From Pegea sp. RAD2-039 (lineage: Eukaryota > Chordata > Thaliacea > Salpida > Salpidae): 64,000 nucleotides of DNA. The translations under genes and the position numbers were made by a program. Numbering within the stretch: position 1 is the stretch's first letter; each line of letters begins with the position of its first letter. The stretch spans positions 124,001 through 188,000 of the forward strand of contig JAQGEQ010000163.1 of the NCBI GenBank assembly GCA_034620365.1, given 5' to 3'. Shown here piece by piece: positions 1 through 12,395 of this stretch. The notes beneath the pieces are model-generated. The model worked only from the letters and a program-made list of their open reading frames with translations. It was not told where the DNA came from and did no database searches.

Positions 1-9
1 ATCTCTTAC

Positions 10-741
10 TTTATTTTTGGAAACTTTTGGAATTATCTTATGATTTGTAACTCCTGAAAATTCCTTCACCTTTTCTGCTACTTCTGAGTTCCTTCGAGAA
101 CTGATTAGAGTTGAACCTCGGGATTTCCCCTTCGGAGGTTCTTTCAATTCAAATTTGAAATTACTCTTTTCAACATGAGTCGTGTTTTCTCCAAATGTTG
201 TTAAGGAGTTATTTGTAGAAACTGAAGATGAGGAATAAGGTTCGTGCAACTGATTGTAGTCTGGGAGAGAAGACTTCAGCGTGTTATTAGGAATGTTTGT
301 GGTTTGTGGTAATAATGGGCAGGACAACGAAGATGAATGTGCAACTTCTTGTAGAGATCGAGTGTTTGTAGGAAGTAGTTGACCACCATTCATACTTCTA
401 CTACTAAACATGCTTCGTTGTTGTTGTAACAGAGATGGTAGAGATACTAATGAAGGGAAGTTGTAGTGATCAGCAGATGAATTGATTGGAGAAACATTAT
501 AAGTTGCAAATATACTTGCGGCATTTGAAGGGTTGTACAACATTGCACTATAAGCAATTGATCTTAAATATGATTGGAATTGTTGGCTCCAATAATTATT
601 AATCCAACCAGAATTGTTAGGTAAGTACCTTGCTTCTCCATTTAAATTAGAATTGGAAGTGGAATTAGTGAAAGTATAATTTAAATTTGGTGAGATTATT
701 GGCGATGGACTTTTACGAGATAATTTTGGTGAAGATTCCAT
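10..741 (-). CDS. First coding exon of an unrecognised Ser/Asn-rich protein (partial)
   Basis: An uninterrupted reading frame runs from an ATG at 741 to a good splice donor (AAA|GTAAGA) at 9, giving about 244 residues before the window edge. It begins MESSPKLSRKSPSPIISPN and is rich in Ser, Asn, Pro and Gln, with one QQQ stretch and no hydrophobic segment, so it looks intrinsically disordered and probably intracellular. The last 40 residues are basic (PPKGKSRGSTLISSRR and a Lys-rich end), as seen before the DNA-binding region of some transcription factors. That is only an impression. I recognise no family, and the conserved domain, if any, must lie in exons beyond position 1. The frame is clearly coding: it is open over 244 codons in DNA where random frames close within a few tens of codons. 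Confidence 0.7.
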
Positions 742-3700
742 CACAACAAAATCCTATTTAATCTTCAAAATGAATAAGTTTACAGAAGAAGTGGATAATA
801 GCTTAAATACAAATTAAAACCTAACAACTTATCATTCTTATAAAATCTTTAAAGAAATAAAAACAATTCAATTAATGATTTATTAAAAACATTTTTCCAT
901 TTTATCTAAAATTCTTAATTTTCTTAATTCTCTAAATTTACTTCTTCAGTTTTGTTCAACTCAATTTTTGAAACAAACGAATTTCAAATGAATTTATTTC
1001 TAAAGTCAATTATTACTTTCACCTAACTATCAACTTGTAGGTTTGTACCTCAAAATTATTTCGGTTATAACCAATTTTTCATAGCGAGCAGCTTTTAAAG
1101 AAGATGTTACCTTTTTTTACTTTTGTACAGAACCACTATCTCTGTTATTAAACTCTATTAATTATCGTGTCATTAAAAGGTAAAACTCAGAAGAGTTTTC
1201 TAATAAATTGGTGAAAGATTTGAATTTATATTAAAATTGATGAAATTGTTTCTATTTTTTAAATAATTTTGAAATAAACAATAAAGTTACTAAAATAAAT
1301 AAATAAATAACTTCATGAAAAAGATAAAGTAATTGATAATGATTTATCAGAAATATCAGTTTTTTGAAGAAAAATGAAATTGTAATCAAAACGTGAAGTT
1401 ATGTAAACGAACAGGATTTTATTTATAAGCAAAAAGATTTACTGAAAGAAATATTGTCTAAGTATCATCAATATTATTTGATTTGAACAACAGGTCAATT
1501 TGTTTATCATTTAAAAAATAAAAGATCCTGTCAATGTTAACCCACATAAAAAATATAAATTTTATTTAATATACAATTGTTTTTTTGTTGAAACAATATA
1601 GACTTTGTCACGCAAAAACACCTACATGAATTACTAAGCTATACAAATCAAAATAAACCTCAAAAAATTAGATAAACAAAATATTACAACCTCTAAAAAA
1701 TGATTTGAACTGAAAATTACAGATAAAGGAACTAAACTTTGAAATTTATTTTTCAAAACTTTTCTCTTTCATTAATTTAAAACTTTCAGTTTTCGCCATT
1801 TTGTTTTCTGCGTTTCATCTGAATAATAAGTTAAAAAATAAAAGTTAAATTAATAATAACATTTTTTTTAGTTTAACTAAAAAACTTTCTTTAATTAATC
1901 ATCAATACAGTGTTCTAACATTACAAAAAAATCTCATTTCCTGAAATCACTTTTATTTCAATTCAATTTTTCACCGAGCAACTTTCTGTTAAAATATTTT
2001 GTTGTTGAAAGTTGTCAACCACAATTATCTATAATTAAGCTGATCGTATTTTGACAATAGACATTCAAAAATGATAAAAATTTTCAAATGTTTCATAACC
2101 AGCTGTGATAAAAATGTTTTTATGGAAATTATTTCAGAGTTTTTGTAAAAAAACGATGTTTAGTAATCGACTACTAAAAATAAGATTCGATTTTGTAAAA
2201 TAATAAACATTTTTTAATAAAATTTTGAAGATTTTTAAATTATTTAATTTTATTAATTAGTGGGAAAGACAAATGTTATGAAAATCCATAAAATACTTTT
2301 TAGAAAGTTTATCAAATAGAAAGATGTTAATTCTTCTAATTAAATTGAAGTTTTAAATTCAAACTTGACTTTCAAAGAAAAACTTAAAGCTACAAAAAGG
2401 CGTTGATAAAATAAAAAGAACAAATTACAGGTTTGAAAAACTATAAAAGATTATTTTAATCTTTTATTTCAAACTTGAAAATTAATAGAAGTAAAAATTT
2501 GTTGAAATTTCGTCTAATTTTTCATGAAAAGTTTTCTGAAACAGTTGACTTTGTATAAAATTTTTAAAACTGATATCATGAAAAAAATATGATTTATCAC
2601 TTATTATAAACAACTCTGAGACCTGCAGAGGGTAATCCCAATATTTTTTGCTCGCTTTTTATTTGTATACATTTATTATTTCTATATTCTTGTTTATCAC
2701 GATCTGTATTTTAATTCTATCTTTGATTTGTTTGTCTTCAGCAAGAAAACGTCTTTAAAGATAGAACCTTTATGTTATTTAGTGTTTAATACTTTGTTCT
2801 CATAATTAGTTAATAAAAAATACATTTAACTCTCATTCTAAAAAATGAATAAAACTTTTTGAACTGTTTAATAATCATTCATTAACAGCTTTTATACAAA
2901 GAAAATATCGATTAGAATAAAAACTGGAAATCTTGAGTTCTATATTCATTATTGGAGTAACAACTAACTGACTGCTTCTACGCTTTGACTGATAGAAACA
3001 ACTTCTTTAATCGCACTGACTCATATATGACTGAGAAAATGAAACCAAAAAAGGCAGACTAGTAAAAACACATTTAGCTGAACTACAAAGTAAAACAATT
3101 AATCATTTGCTTGAGGTGCTACAGGTTTTGTGACAAACAAATATATTTCAAACTAAATATCTCTTATTTTCTTCAATATGTAATCTACTATTTAGTCTGA
3201 ACTTCTAGTTATCTATCTCAGCTAATTTCTTTTTCATTTTAAGTTGTCAACTACTAAAATCTTTCTCACCAAGAAATCAACTATTCGAGAAATGTTATTT
3301 ATAATTCTTTAAATAAAAAACTATTTGATTCTTTCCTAAGCTAACAAAATCTTTTCATTCAAAATCAACTCTTGCAGATAATTACATCAAATCTTTAATG
3401 TAGTTGCAGTATGAGACATTAAAAACCTTTAAATCATTTGAAATGTATCAACAATTTTGAGTAAAAAGATTGATTGTGTCATAAAAAACATTATTAAGAA
3501 ATGTATCTGAATAAATTCAGCATAATCTAATTACAAGAAGCACTTTTGAAGTATTTACAAATTCTTTATTTATTTTCTTGAAGTGAAGATACATATAATC
3601 CATTTAAAAAATAAAGAAAATATAAAAGATTTTCGAATATGATTAATAGTTTTAAAACACAGAAAAATCCAAGCCTAAAAACTTTTACTTTTTAAAATTA

Positions 3701-6700
3701 GTTTTCATTTTAACAAAATTATGCTGAAATGAATTTTGGTAAAAATTTATCTAAATTTCATTTTTAATGTTTTAAAATACAAATTTTAAAGTAGAAGCAA
3801 CTTATTGAAAAAAATATTTTATTTTTCACTAAACGATTATTGCTTGATTAATACAAACTTGACAATAAAACCACAAAATAAATAAATGTTTACAATAAAA
3901 TTTATAAAACAAAATGTGTCTTGAAGCCTCAATATTATAAACAAAACAACAAAGAACTTATTTTTAAACTTGTACATTGTTAGACATTTCAGTAGAAGTA
4001 AACCTTTTAAAAATGATGGAAATAGTATTTAACAAAAATAAAAAATTCAAGTATTTAATTCTTGGATGTTTGAAGCAAACATTTTATAACAATCTGAATA
4101 AATGTTATTCAATAGTCTTTACTGAGTAACTGATCATTTGAGTATTTAAAAAAATATATATTTTTGGCAAATTATGTTTTTGAATTTTTAATCTCAAAAA
4201 TGAAAACTTAAACCAAATAAGTCATCAAAAAATGTTTTTAATTTTATTCGTTGTGCAGAATGTAATTTCTTGAATATCTATAGTTGATTTGTTACAAAGT
4301 AGAAAACAAATTGGTTTTCCTGTATTCTTTATCTATGAGATTTTATTCAATTTATTGAAAGTTACCTTTAAGCTTCCTGCAGAAAATTAGCAAGTTGTTG
4401 TTTCCAAGTTTAGAATATAAAAGTACATTTGTAAATAGAAAGTTTTCAAATAAACTTATTTTCATCGTTATAAGCCACAAAAACATTTATATAAATAGAT
4501 TTATGAGTTAAATCAGTTTATTCGTCAAGACATTATCAGTAAGATAAGCTTGACCACCAAGCACATGCTTTATTGAAAAATAAAATGAAACGTTTCAACT
4601 TGAAAAGTTTGTGTTTCAAAAAGTTGAAATTGAAAATCATTTTAAAAGTTTTAAAAGTCAGATTATAAAAGTATTCAAATTTTATTGTAACAATTTTATA
4701 ACATGACGACTTCAATTTTTTGAACAATTGTAAATAGTATTCAGCCAGTAATTTATTTAAACAAAAATATTTATACAGCTCAAAGTACTTTTCAAAATAA
4801 ATGTGAAATGAAATACTTCCTAACAATTGTAACAGATAATAAGGAATAAAAAACTAATAGTGCTGCTCTAATGTTGTTCTGGTTACATCGACTCATTTTT
4901 TACGACGATTCTATTTAACTGCATCAATAATCAAATAATTTATAAATATAATATTCATAAGAACTGTCATCAACTAACTTTTAGTTTCCAATACATAAAA
5001 AATACTTAACAGTTCATAAAACTTGAAAGCAACCAACTGTTCCTTCCTCTTATTAAAATAAGGAAGTGCCGTGTTTGTGGTGATTATCAAAGTCAGATAT
5101 CTTCCTTAAACGTAAAACAAAAGCAAAAAGTCAATAATTACTTCATCAACAAGTTAGTTGTGAATGATTATTACTTCGGTGGAGTTTATAGACGATTTAT
5201 TCAAATAATATTTTATTTATAGAGAATTGAACTAATGTGGTGCAGAAAAAATATAAAAGAATTAATAAAAATTTCCAAACTGCTAAAGTATTTCTGTAGT
5301 TTTGTGTTAAAACTAAAAGATATTTAAGTCTGACTTTATAAAAAAGTGTTTGCCCGAAAATTACCACAAAATTAAGGGTTAAATACAAATAAATATTCAT
5401 AAATTTGATAAAACTAGCTGCAAAGTTATTGGAGATCTTTTAGTAAGAATATAAATGTAGAAGTAGTTCGTGTTGGAATATATTTTCGATATTTTCAAAA
5501 CCAAAAGAAAAAACGCCACTTTCGTCGGTTGAAGAAAATTTGTAAAACATTTTGATAATTTTGGATTAATTAAAATGTTGGAGAACAAAAAGAGTAATTC
5601 AAAAGATTTAATTGGGAAGACGGAATTCCAAAAACAAAATCTATTTTGAAATTTTCCAAATATTACATTTCATTACGAAATAAAATCTTAAAAATTTTTA
5701 GTTTTTTGTTTTTCTCGTTGAAGCTGAAAATTTTTGAAAAAAAATTAAATGTTTGAAGTCTTAAAGAGTTTTAATATTTGAGATTTCAAGGAAGCATTCA
5801 CGTCATCAGAAGATATTACGTCATCAAGAGATGTTACGTCATCAAGAGATGTTACGTCATCAAGAGATATATGAAGACAAAAGTGAAGAACTTTTTTGTG
5901 TAAATAAAAAAATAAAAAATTTTCGAAAAAAATAATTTATCAAATTATAACTGAAACTTATAAAAAAATACATTTTGGTAAAAAGAAATGAAATAACTTT
6001 CCTCGATTAGTGGATATATGCTTCAGAAAACACATCAAACAATTTTTAAAATTTCAATTATTTTATAAATAATCAACTTTTTTAACCAAATTTCTTTTTT
6101 AAATAAATTAATATAAAAATAAGAAAAAAAAATTAGAAAAAATTTTCGTTGAAAAAATAAAAACGGAAAAATTTATTTTTTTAACTTCATGAATTTTGAA
6201 GTTTATATTTAAATAAAATTAAAAAACATTTTCTAAAATCACTCAATCAACTTTTCGACAAAATTATCTCAAGTTAAACAAACAGTTTTCTGGCTAAATG
6301 AAATTAATTAAAAAATGTACAATTCATAAAGCTTGAAAACTTTTCAGTTTTTTCCTACCACCACAAGGACCACAAATTTTTTACGTCACACAGATAACAT
6401 CGACTACACATTATATGATTTAAAAACAACTTTTCTACATTAGAAATAGATAAAAAGTATTTCTTTAGATTGTTATATTTTTTTTAATAATCTATTTTAG
6501 AGAAATTATTTCAAAATTTAAATCTAATAACAGAACAATAAAATTTATTTGTTTAAAAGTTACTTTCGATTAATTTGAAACATTTTATGCTTAAAATTAC
6601 CAAAGTTTTTTTACACTAATCGTCTCAGGGTTTGATGTAATAACATCAAATTTGTTTAGATTTAAAATTAACTTTAATTATTTTCAAATCAAATTTTAAC

Positions 6701-9700
6701 TAAAACACAATATACTAACATGCTTAGCATTATAAATGGTTTTTAATCTTCTAATAATTTTTTTTATAAAGTCAAACATACATGAACTACAAAATTCTAT
6801 GTCTTGTTTGTTTCACTTTTCTGAAAACAAATTTTTTTGTTTTGATTCAAACGTTTTTTGTTCAAACTGTTTTTTTGTCATTATTGTTTTCTGGTTAAAT
6901 TGGTTTTAAAGTTTTTTTGCCTGAAGGGTTTTACAAGTAGCATAAAATTTTATTGAAATTTGAGATAATTTTTACAAAATAACAACTAAAAAACAAATTC
7001 TTTATTGAGTTGAGGCGTCTTTGCTGCGAAAGTTGGTGAGTACATCTTTAATATTAATTTGTTCAATACAACTAAAGAAGATTTTTTAAATTTAAAGAAG
7101 TGTTAATAGATATTTAAAGTTGAAGAATAAAAGCTTCTATAAATACACTTTGATTAAATTCTTTAAATTCTGTTTTCAAGTAACGTTTTCAAGTAACAAA
7201 TGTCAAACTACCTTTTTCATGAAAAACCTTTTATAACTTTTATGTTTTTTTGTAATAATTTATATTTGTATCAATAAATGTAAAAGTTAAAAAATATCAA
7301 TTTATCAAATAAATATTAAATTATTATTTTTTATTTGTTTGTGATTTACTTTAACTTTCATGTAACAATTTTCTAAGAATAATTTGGAATTCAAACATTT
7401 TTGTTACTTTGAAACTAAAACAGAAAAAATCTATTTCAAAAAATTCCTAAAATTTAGACGAGAAAATTTATTATAAAAACTTTTGATTAACAAAATTTTC
7501 TACCAAATAAATAAAAAGAAATAGTTTACAGAAAACACAATAATTAATCAGTTTGTTTGTGTCTCTTTATTTTGATTATAAAAATGGATAATTCTTTGAA
7601 AGACTTGCTGAAAAATCTCTTAATTAAGCTTCTTACTTATTTTTAGTTCTTTTTGAAAATCAAATTTACAAATTTATTTTTTTTGTGGTTTTTTTATTAG
7701 ATTTTTTTAATAAATTTTTGAGGTGACAAACAGATTTACTTTTGTATTTTAAAACTTGGAAAAGAGATTCCTTTTGTTAACAATAACTTACAACATTGAA
7801 AAAGATTTCTAACTTCTTAATTTTTAGCTGATTTTTATTTTGAATTAATAAGCTTAAGTTCTTTTTAATTTGCAAATTATATTTAAACATTTGTTTTTTG
7901 GTTAATTATCACTTAAATTAAATTTAAACTTTATTTAAAACTTTTACCACTAATATATTATTTTATCAGAAATTTCATTTTGAATTTTTTTAAACGTTAA
8001 TAATAATTCATCTTTTAAAAACATTTTTGGGGATTCTTTTGATAAATGAAACATTCAATAGTTAAAGATTTTTTTATAGTAATGATTAAAGTAACTGTTC
8101 TAATAACAAATTTTCAGCAGCAAGTTTAACATCTCATTTTGTTGCTGTTAGTTAGTTTGATTCTTCTAATTTATTTAATCACTTCAATTCGTAAGAAAAT
8201 CTATAAAAGTTTTATCTGAAAAAGTGACTTACCACAAGATAATTTGTGATTACATCGAATAATTTTTTTTTGAGTTATTAACAAGTTAAAAAGTCTTTTT
8301 AATATACTTGTTTGAAGCTTTTTATGATAATGACGTATTTGTTTTGATTGAATCGAAGCTTAACCAAAATTCCCGGCTTTATACCAAAAAAGCTTTTTGT
8401 TTAAATTTCTTTATTTATTTCATATCGAACGACGACAAAAAATGTGCCACAAAATTCATGTAAAGAAGTTATTTAACAAAATAAACTTTTCAAACAAATA
8501 CATTTAACAAACCAATCATTTATTTGTAGATGTTTTTCTACAAAACGTTTATACCCTAATTATTAATTAAAATATTTAATTTTTTTGAATTAATTTAACG
8601 CCAAAGCTAAAAATATTTTGATGATTACCATTTTTTAAATTTCAATTTTATTTCACAGAAACTATTTGTGCATTTATCACTAAATCTAAGTTGTTACTTT
8701 TTATAAAGTGTAAGTTTGATTTACTTTTATTTTTAATGAAATACATTATAGAATAAATAAAAAGTCTTTTGATATAAACGATAATTATTTATTAATTAAT
8801 TTTGACAAAAAATCGTTTAAAAATTCAACTTGCTTTTTGAAATTTTGAGGTTTGAAAATTAAGTTTAAAAATATCTCAATAAATAATTAATTTTTAAAAT
8901 ATATTTTACAGAGATGAAAATAAAACAAATTTTTGAAATAGGTTTGTTTGTTTCACTGAAAAAGTTTTGCTGAATCAAATCTAGCTTTAAAAATAATTGA
9001 ATCAAATATATCGTTCATTAATTTTATTCATTGTTACAAAAAAAAAACATTTTTGATTTTAATAAATTGTAAGAGTTTCAAATTTATCAAAAAATTATTT
9101 TAATAAAAAAATCAGTTCAAAGTCACTAACCAATAATCGATCAGGGCATAGATAAATATACTGACACACATAAACATACTACAAGAATAAAAATTCATGT
9201 TTAGCAATGTTTACAGTCAGCACAAAATGTTATTTACTTGTTTAAAAATACGAAACAACATTACAACAAATCAGATCAAATAATAGATTACAAAACTTTC
9301 CGAACAAAAGCATTTAGGTTTTTGTTGTTATAAAATAAGGGCTTTTTTCTTGAAAAGAAAAATCGTGATACATGTATTAGAGAGTAGCGTAAATAAAAGA
9401 GTTAATAAAATTGCAGTGTTACCAATCAAAAAATGGTAATTTGTAAGTTATTTGTAGCAAGTAAGAAAGAGTTGAGGCCAAACAAAACAAATAAGATTGA
9501 GAGGTAGACTTTTGCTACACTTAAGAAGTGATTAACAAGTGAAATGTCATAAATGCCAATCAAATACTTTGTAATCAACAAGTTGAATGGCTTACACAAA
9601 AAAAGTTTGAAAAAATCCCACGTCAAATAGATTATGAGGCTTTTACATTTTCTGTAAATTCCGAAAACTGTTACTAAAAACGTGGCTGATGTCATTAAGT

Positions 9701-10923
9701 CGTATAAACATAAAACTGCTGAAAGTTACTGATAAAACTAGGGAAATAACTGCGATTATAAGCAGCTTACAAAACGAGTATTGCTAATCTGAGATTAGTT
9801 TCAAAATAAAAAGACAAAGACAACTTTGATAGGCAAGCATTTGATACCACAAAGTCAGTGAACAGAAGAAGCCTTTGTTTTATGAGTTAAATATTTCAAG
9901 ACAAATATGCTGATGTAACAATTCTACTTTTCAGCATTGAACAGTTTGTAAAAGAGAAGATCAAATGAGTAAGCTGATGAATAAACTGACTTGAAATTGG
10001 TAGTTGTGTAAAAGCCATAAGATAAATACAAGAATTATTTTGATTGGCTGATATATTGAACTATTACTGAAATATTGTTTTAGTTTTCTAATGAAACATT
10101 TGTTGCAAAACAACTTTGACAAGAGGTGTTTTCGGTAAATATGCTGAGAAACTATAAATCTTTTAATTTTGTTTTTAGGTATAAGAAAAACAAACTATAA
10201 TTTGAAATGAAATTATATCATGCCAGCAATATTTCAAACTTTTAAAAATGATAAACATTGCCTTAAAATCATGATATTATGTAATATTTTTTAAGATTAA
10301 ACTTTCAACAAATAAACATTTCGAAAAATTACTTCTAATTCTTTAATCATTTCTTTAGTTATTCTTTTCTCAATAACTTTTGTTAGAAATAATTGTTTGA
10401 AAAGTTAGTAGACGATATCTTTATCAAATATTATTTTGGCAAATTTATATCAATTTCGAATTCTTTGTCTTTAGGACAATTAAAAAACATTTAGTTGATA
10501 AAAATTGTAGAAAATACAAATAGCTGTCATCCAATATCATGAACAGCGTGCTGAATAATAATGAAGAAAAGAAAAAAATTAAAAAAGTTTTGAAAACATT
10601 AAAATAATAAACTATTTTGTAACAATAAAAAATTAATAATTTGAAATAGATAGATTGAATATGCTAATTTCTAAGAAACAAAAAGAATTAAACTAGAAGA
10701 AAAAAACTGAATTAGGCAAGAAAAGAAAAGCTTGTTTCTAGTTTCGTATTTATAAATGTTTCTTTTATAAAATAAACCTTTAATGAATTAAATGTTGCAT
10801 ATAAATAAGAAGAAATTTCAAACTATTCAGTTAAACTGATTATCAATTCATTGACAAAATAACTGAAATAGTAAAATGATGTAATCATTAAAACCTTTAA
10901 AAAAGGTCTTAAAAGTTTGACGG
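742..10923. other. Long AT-rich stretch without a recognisable gene
   Basis: This 10-kb interval lies between the start of the left-edge gene and the 3' end of agrin. It probably includes the promoter and 5' untranslated exons of the former and the 3' UTR of the latter. I found no conserved domain, RNA gene or convincing exon. Its short open frames (for example 4536-4826 and 9426-9695, minus) are Phe/Lys/Leu-rich translations of AT-rich DNA without family features. The one distinct structure is the 18-bp tandem repeat at 5799-5870. A possible weak poly(A) signal for agrin (ATTAAA, minus strand) lies at 10779-10784. Confidence 0.5.
5799..5870. repeat. Four-copy 18-bp tandem repeat with ACGTCA core
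   Basis: Four adjacent 18-nt units share the form TACGTCATCAAGAGATGT. The first unit is more diverged (CACGTCATCAGAAGATAT); the last three differ only at the unit ends. Each carries ACGTCA, the half of the CREB/ATF element TGACGTCA, and three read TTACGTCA. It may be a small minisatellite or a clustered bZIP-binding site; the sequence alone cannot separate these. Confidence 0.75.
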
Positions 10924-12395
10924 TTAATTTTGAAAGTTGTTTTTGCAATAAGTTAAGATTTCTTTTCCAGATTTCAGCTTAAACAGATCAACATGTTTCT
11001 TTCCAACTTTCATTTCACGAACACAACCTCTAAATCCCTCCTTTTTGTTTAAAAGACTTTCTTCAGTTTCAAAGTTGCCTATCAAAAATTTATCGTTTGA
11101 GAAGTTGACCTTATAATCATTTAAGCTAAAAGTTGTAAAGTGCAATTCAAACCACAAATTAATCATCAATTTAAATTTAAAAAAGTAAAATTGATTTTAA
11201 TATTTTTGTAAATAATAATTTCAAACTTACCAATAACTATGTTGTTTTGAAAGAATACCGATGAAATATTCAAATCAGAAATTTTCAAAGTAGAAATACT
11301 TCCAGCATTTAGTTTCAACACGCAAACATCTTTCCACCTGAATAAACAAATTTTTTTGGCTTTAGTAGAAAATATAAAGATGATTTTATCATTCGTAATT
11401 TGCTGAAAAATACTTACGATCTTTCAAACAACCAGTTTACCAGTTTAGTTGCTTTTATAAGCAGCTAACTTTTTATCTCAATAAATATTCAATCATAAAA
11501 TAACTGAATAACATCAATAATTTGATATTTTTTATAAACTAATAAAGAAAAGTTGAAGATATTCGTTTTATGATTCATCAATAATATCATTTATATATGA
11601 CAGAGCAAAAAGTCCTTCTACCAGTTGTTAACAAGTTCTCAACTTCGAGGCTCGAGATTTATTTGCGACGAATCAGTCAGCTGGTTTTCAGCGTCAGATT
11701 TGAAACAGTGGCAAAAAAACTTATGAAAAAATTATCTCTTAAAAATTTAAATCTCAAAATATTTAATCAACTAAATTGAAAGAAAATAAGAATTTCGGAG
11801 AAAATAGAAATTTTTAGATGCCATCAACAAACCACTAAATGTTGTTTTCTCAAAACTATTTTTTATGATGTATTTTTATGTCATGATAAGGAACTTACAG
11901 TTTAAAATAGATACTATTCCAATTTCTTAAAATAACTTTAGATGTGGACAGAAGTTGTCTAGTAACGTTTCTTATTCTTATCGTTATTCGAACTTTTTCT
12001 TCATGAATATCTATTAGTAAATGCGAGCCATCATGTTGCTCTCTACTGCCATCGTGCGTTAATCTGATTTTTAAAAGAACTCCTCGCAGTCTGTCTGGTG
12101 CGAAACTCAAACTGATTTCTTCTTCTTCAGTTAGTTTTCTGTGAAAAACGAAAATCTTTCAAAATATTTATTTGTGTTTTTAAACTTAAAATAAAATATG
12201 AAAAAGGCTTTTGAAATGGTTTTGTCAAACAATAAAAGTAAAAAGTTTAGCAGACAGTTTAAACTTAATAAAATAGATAAGACAATTAGTTTAAAACAAT
12301 TCAAAGATTTTTATTGATTTTTATGACTAACTTTTGTGAAAAATATGAATTGTAAACTGCAAAAGTTTTGCCTGAAAAGTAAGAACTTCTGGATT
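10924..12395 (-). other. AGRN: Agrin coding exons 37-40: LG3 domain and C terminus
   Basis: Exons are 12332-12395, 11899-12138, 11231-11337 and 10924-11078. They encode the third laminin-G domain: opening strand (YFSGKTFAVYN), the SLSFAPDRLRGVLLKI strand, a long loop rich in Asp, His and Ser, and the closing GFRGCVREMKVGKKHVDLF with the second Cys in LTYCKNNFQN before the stop. In vertebrates this domain binds LRP4 through short neural (z) inserts; I could not identify z-type microexons here. Exon 40 was started at 11078, where the acceptor gives a continuous IGGNFETE strand. The longer open frame upstream of it is intron. Confidence 0.88.

Noticed and set aside
4536-4826. 96-aa minus-strand open frame as a gene
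   Set aside because: Phe/Lys/Leu-rich low-complexity translation of AT-rich DNA, with no motif or splice context.
5799-5870. CRISPR array
   Set aside because: The units are directly adjacent with no spacers, and the genome is animal.
9426-9695. 89-aa hydrophobic minus-strand open frame
   Set aside because: Hydrophobicity follows from T-rich codons; no family features or supporting neighbours.
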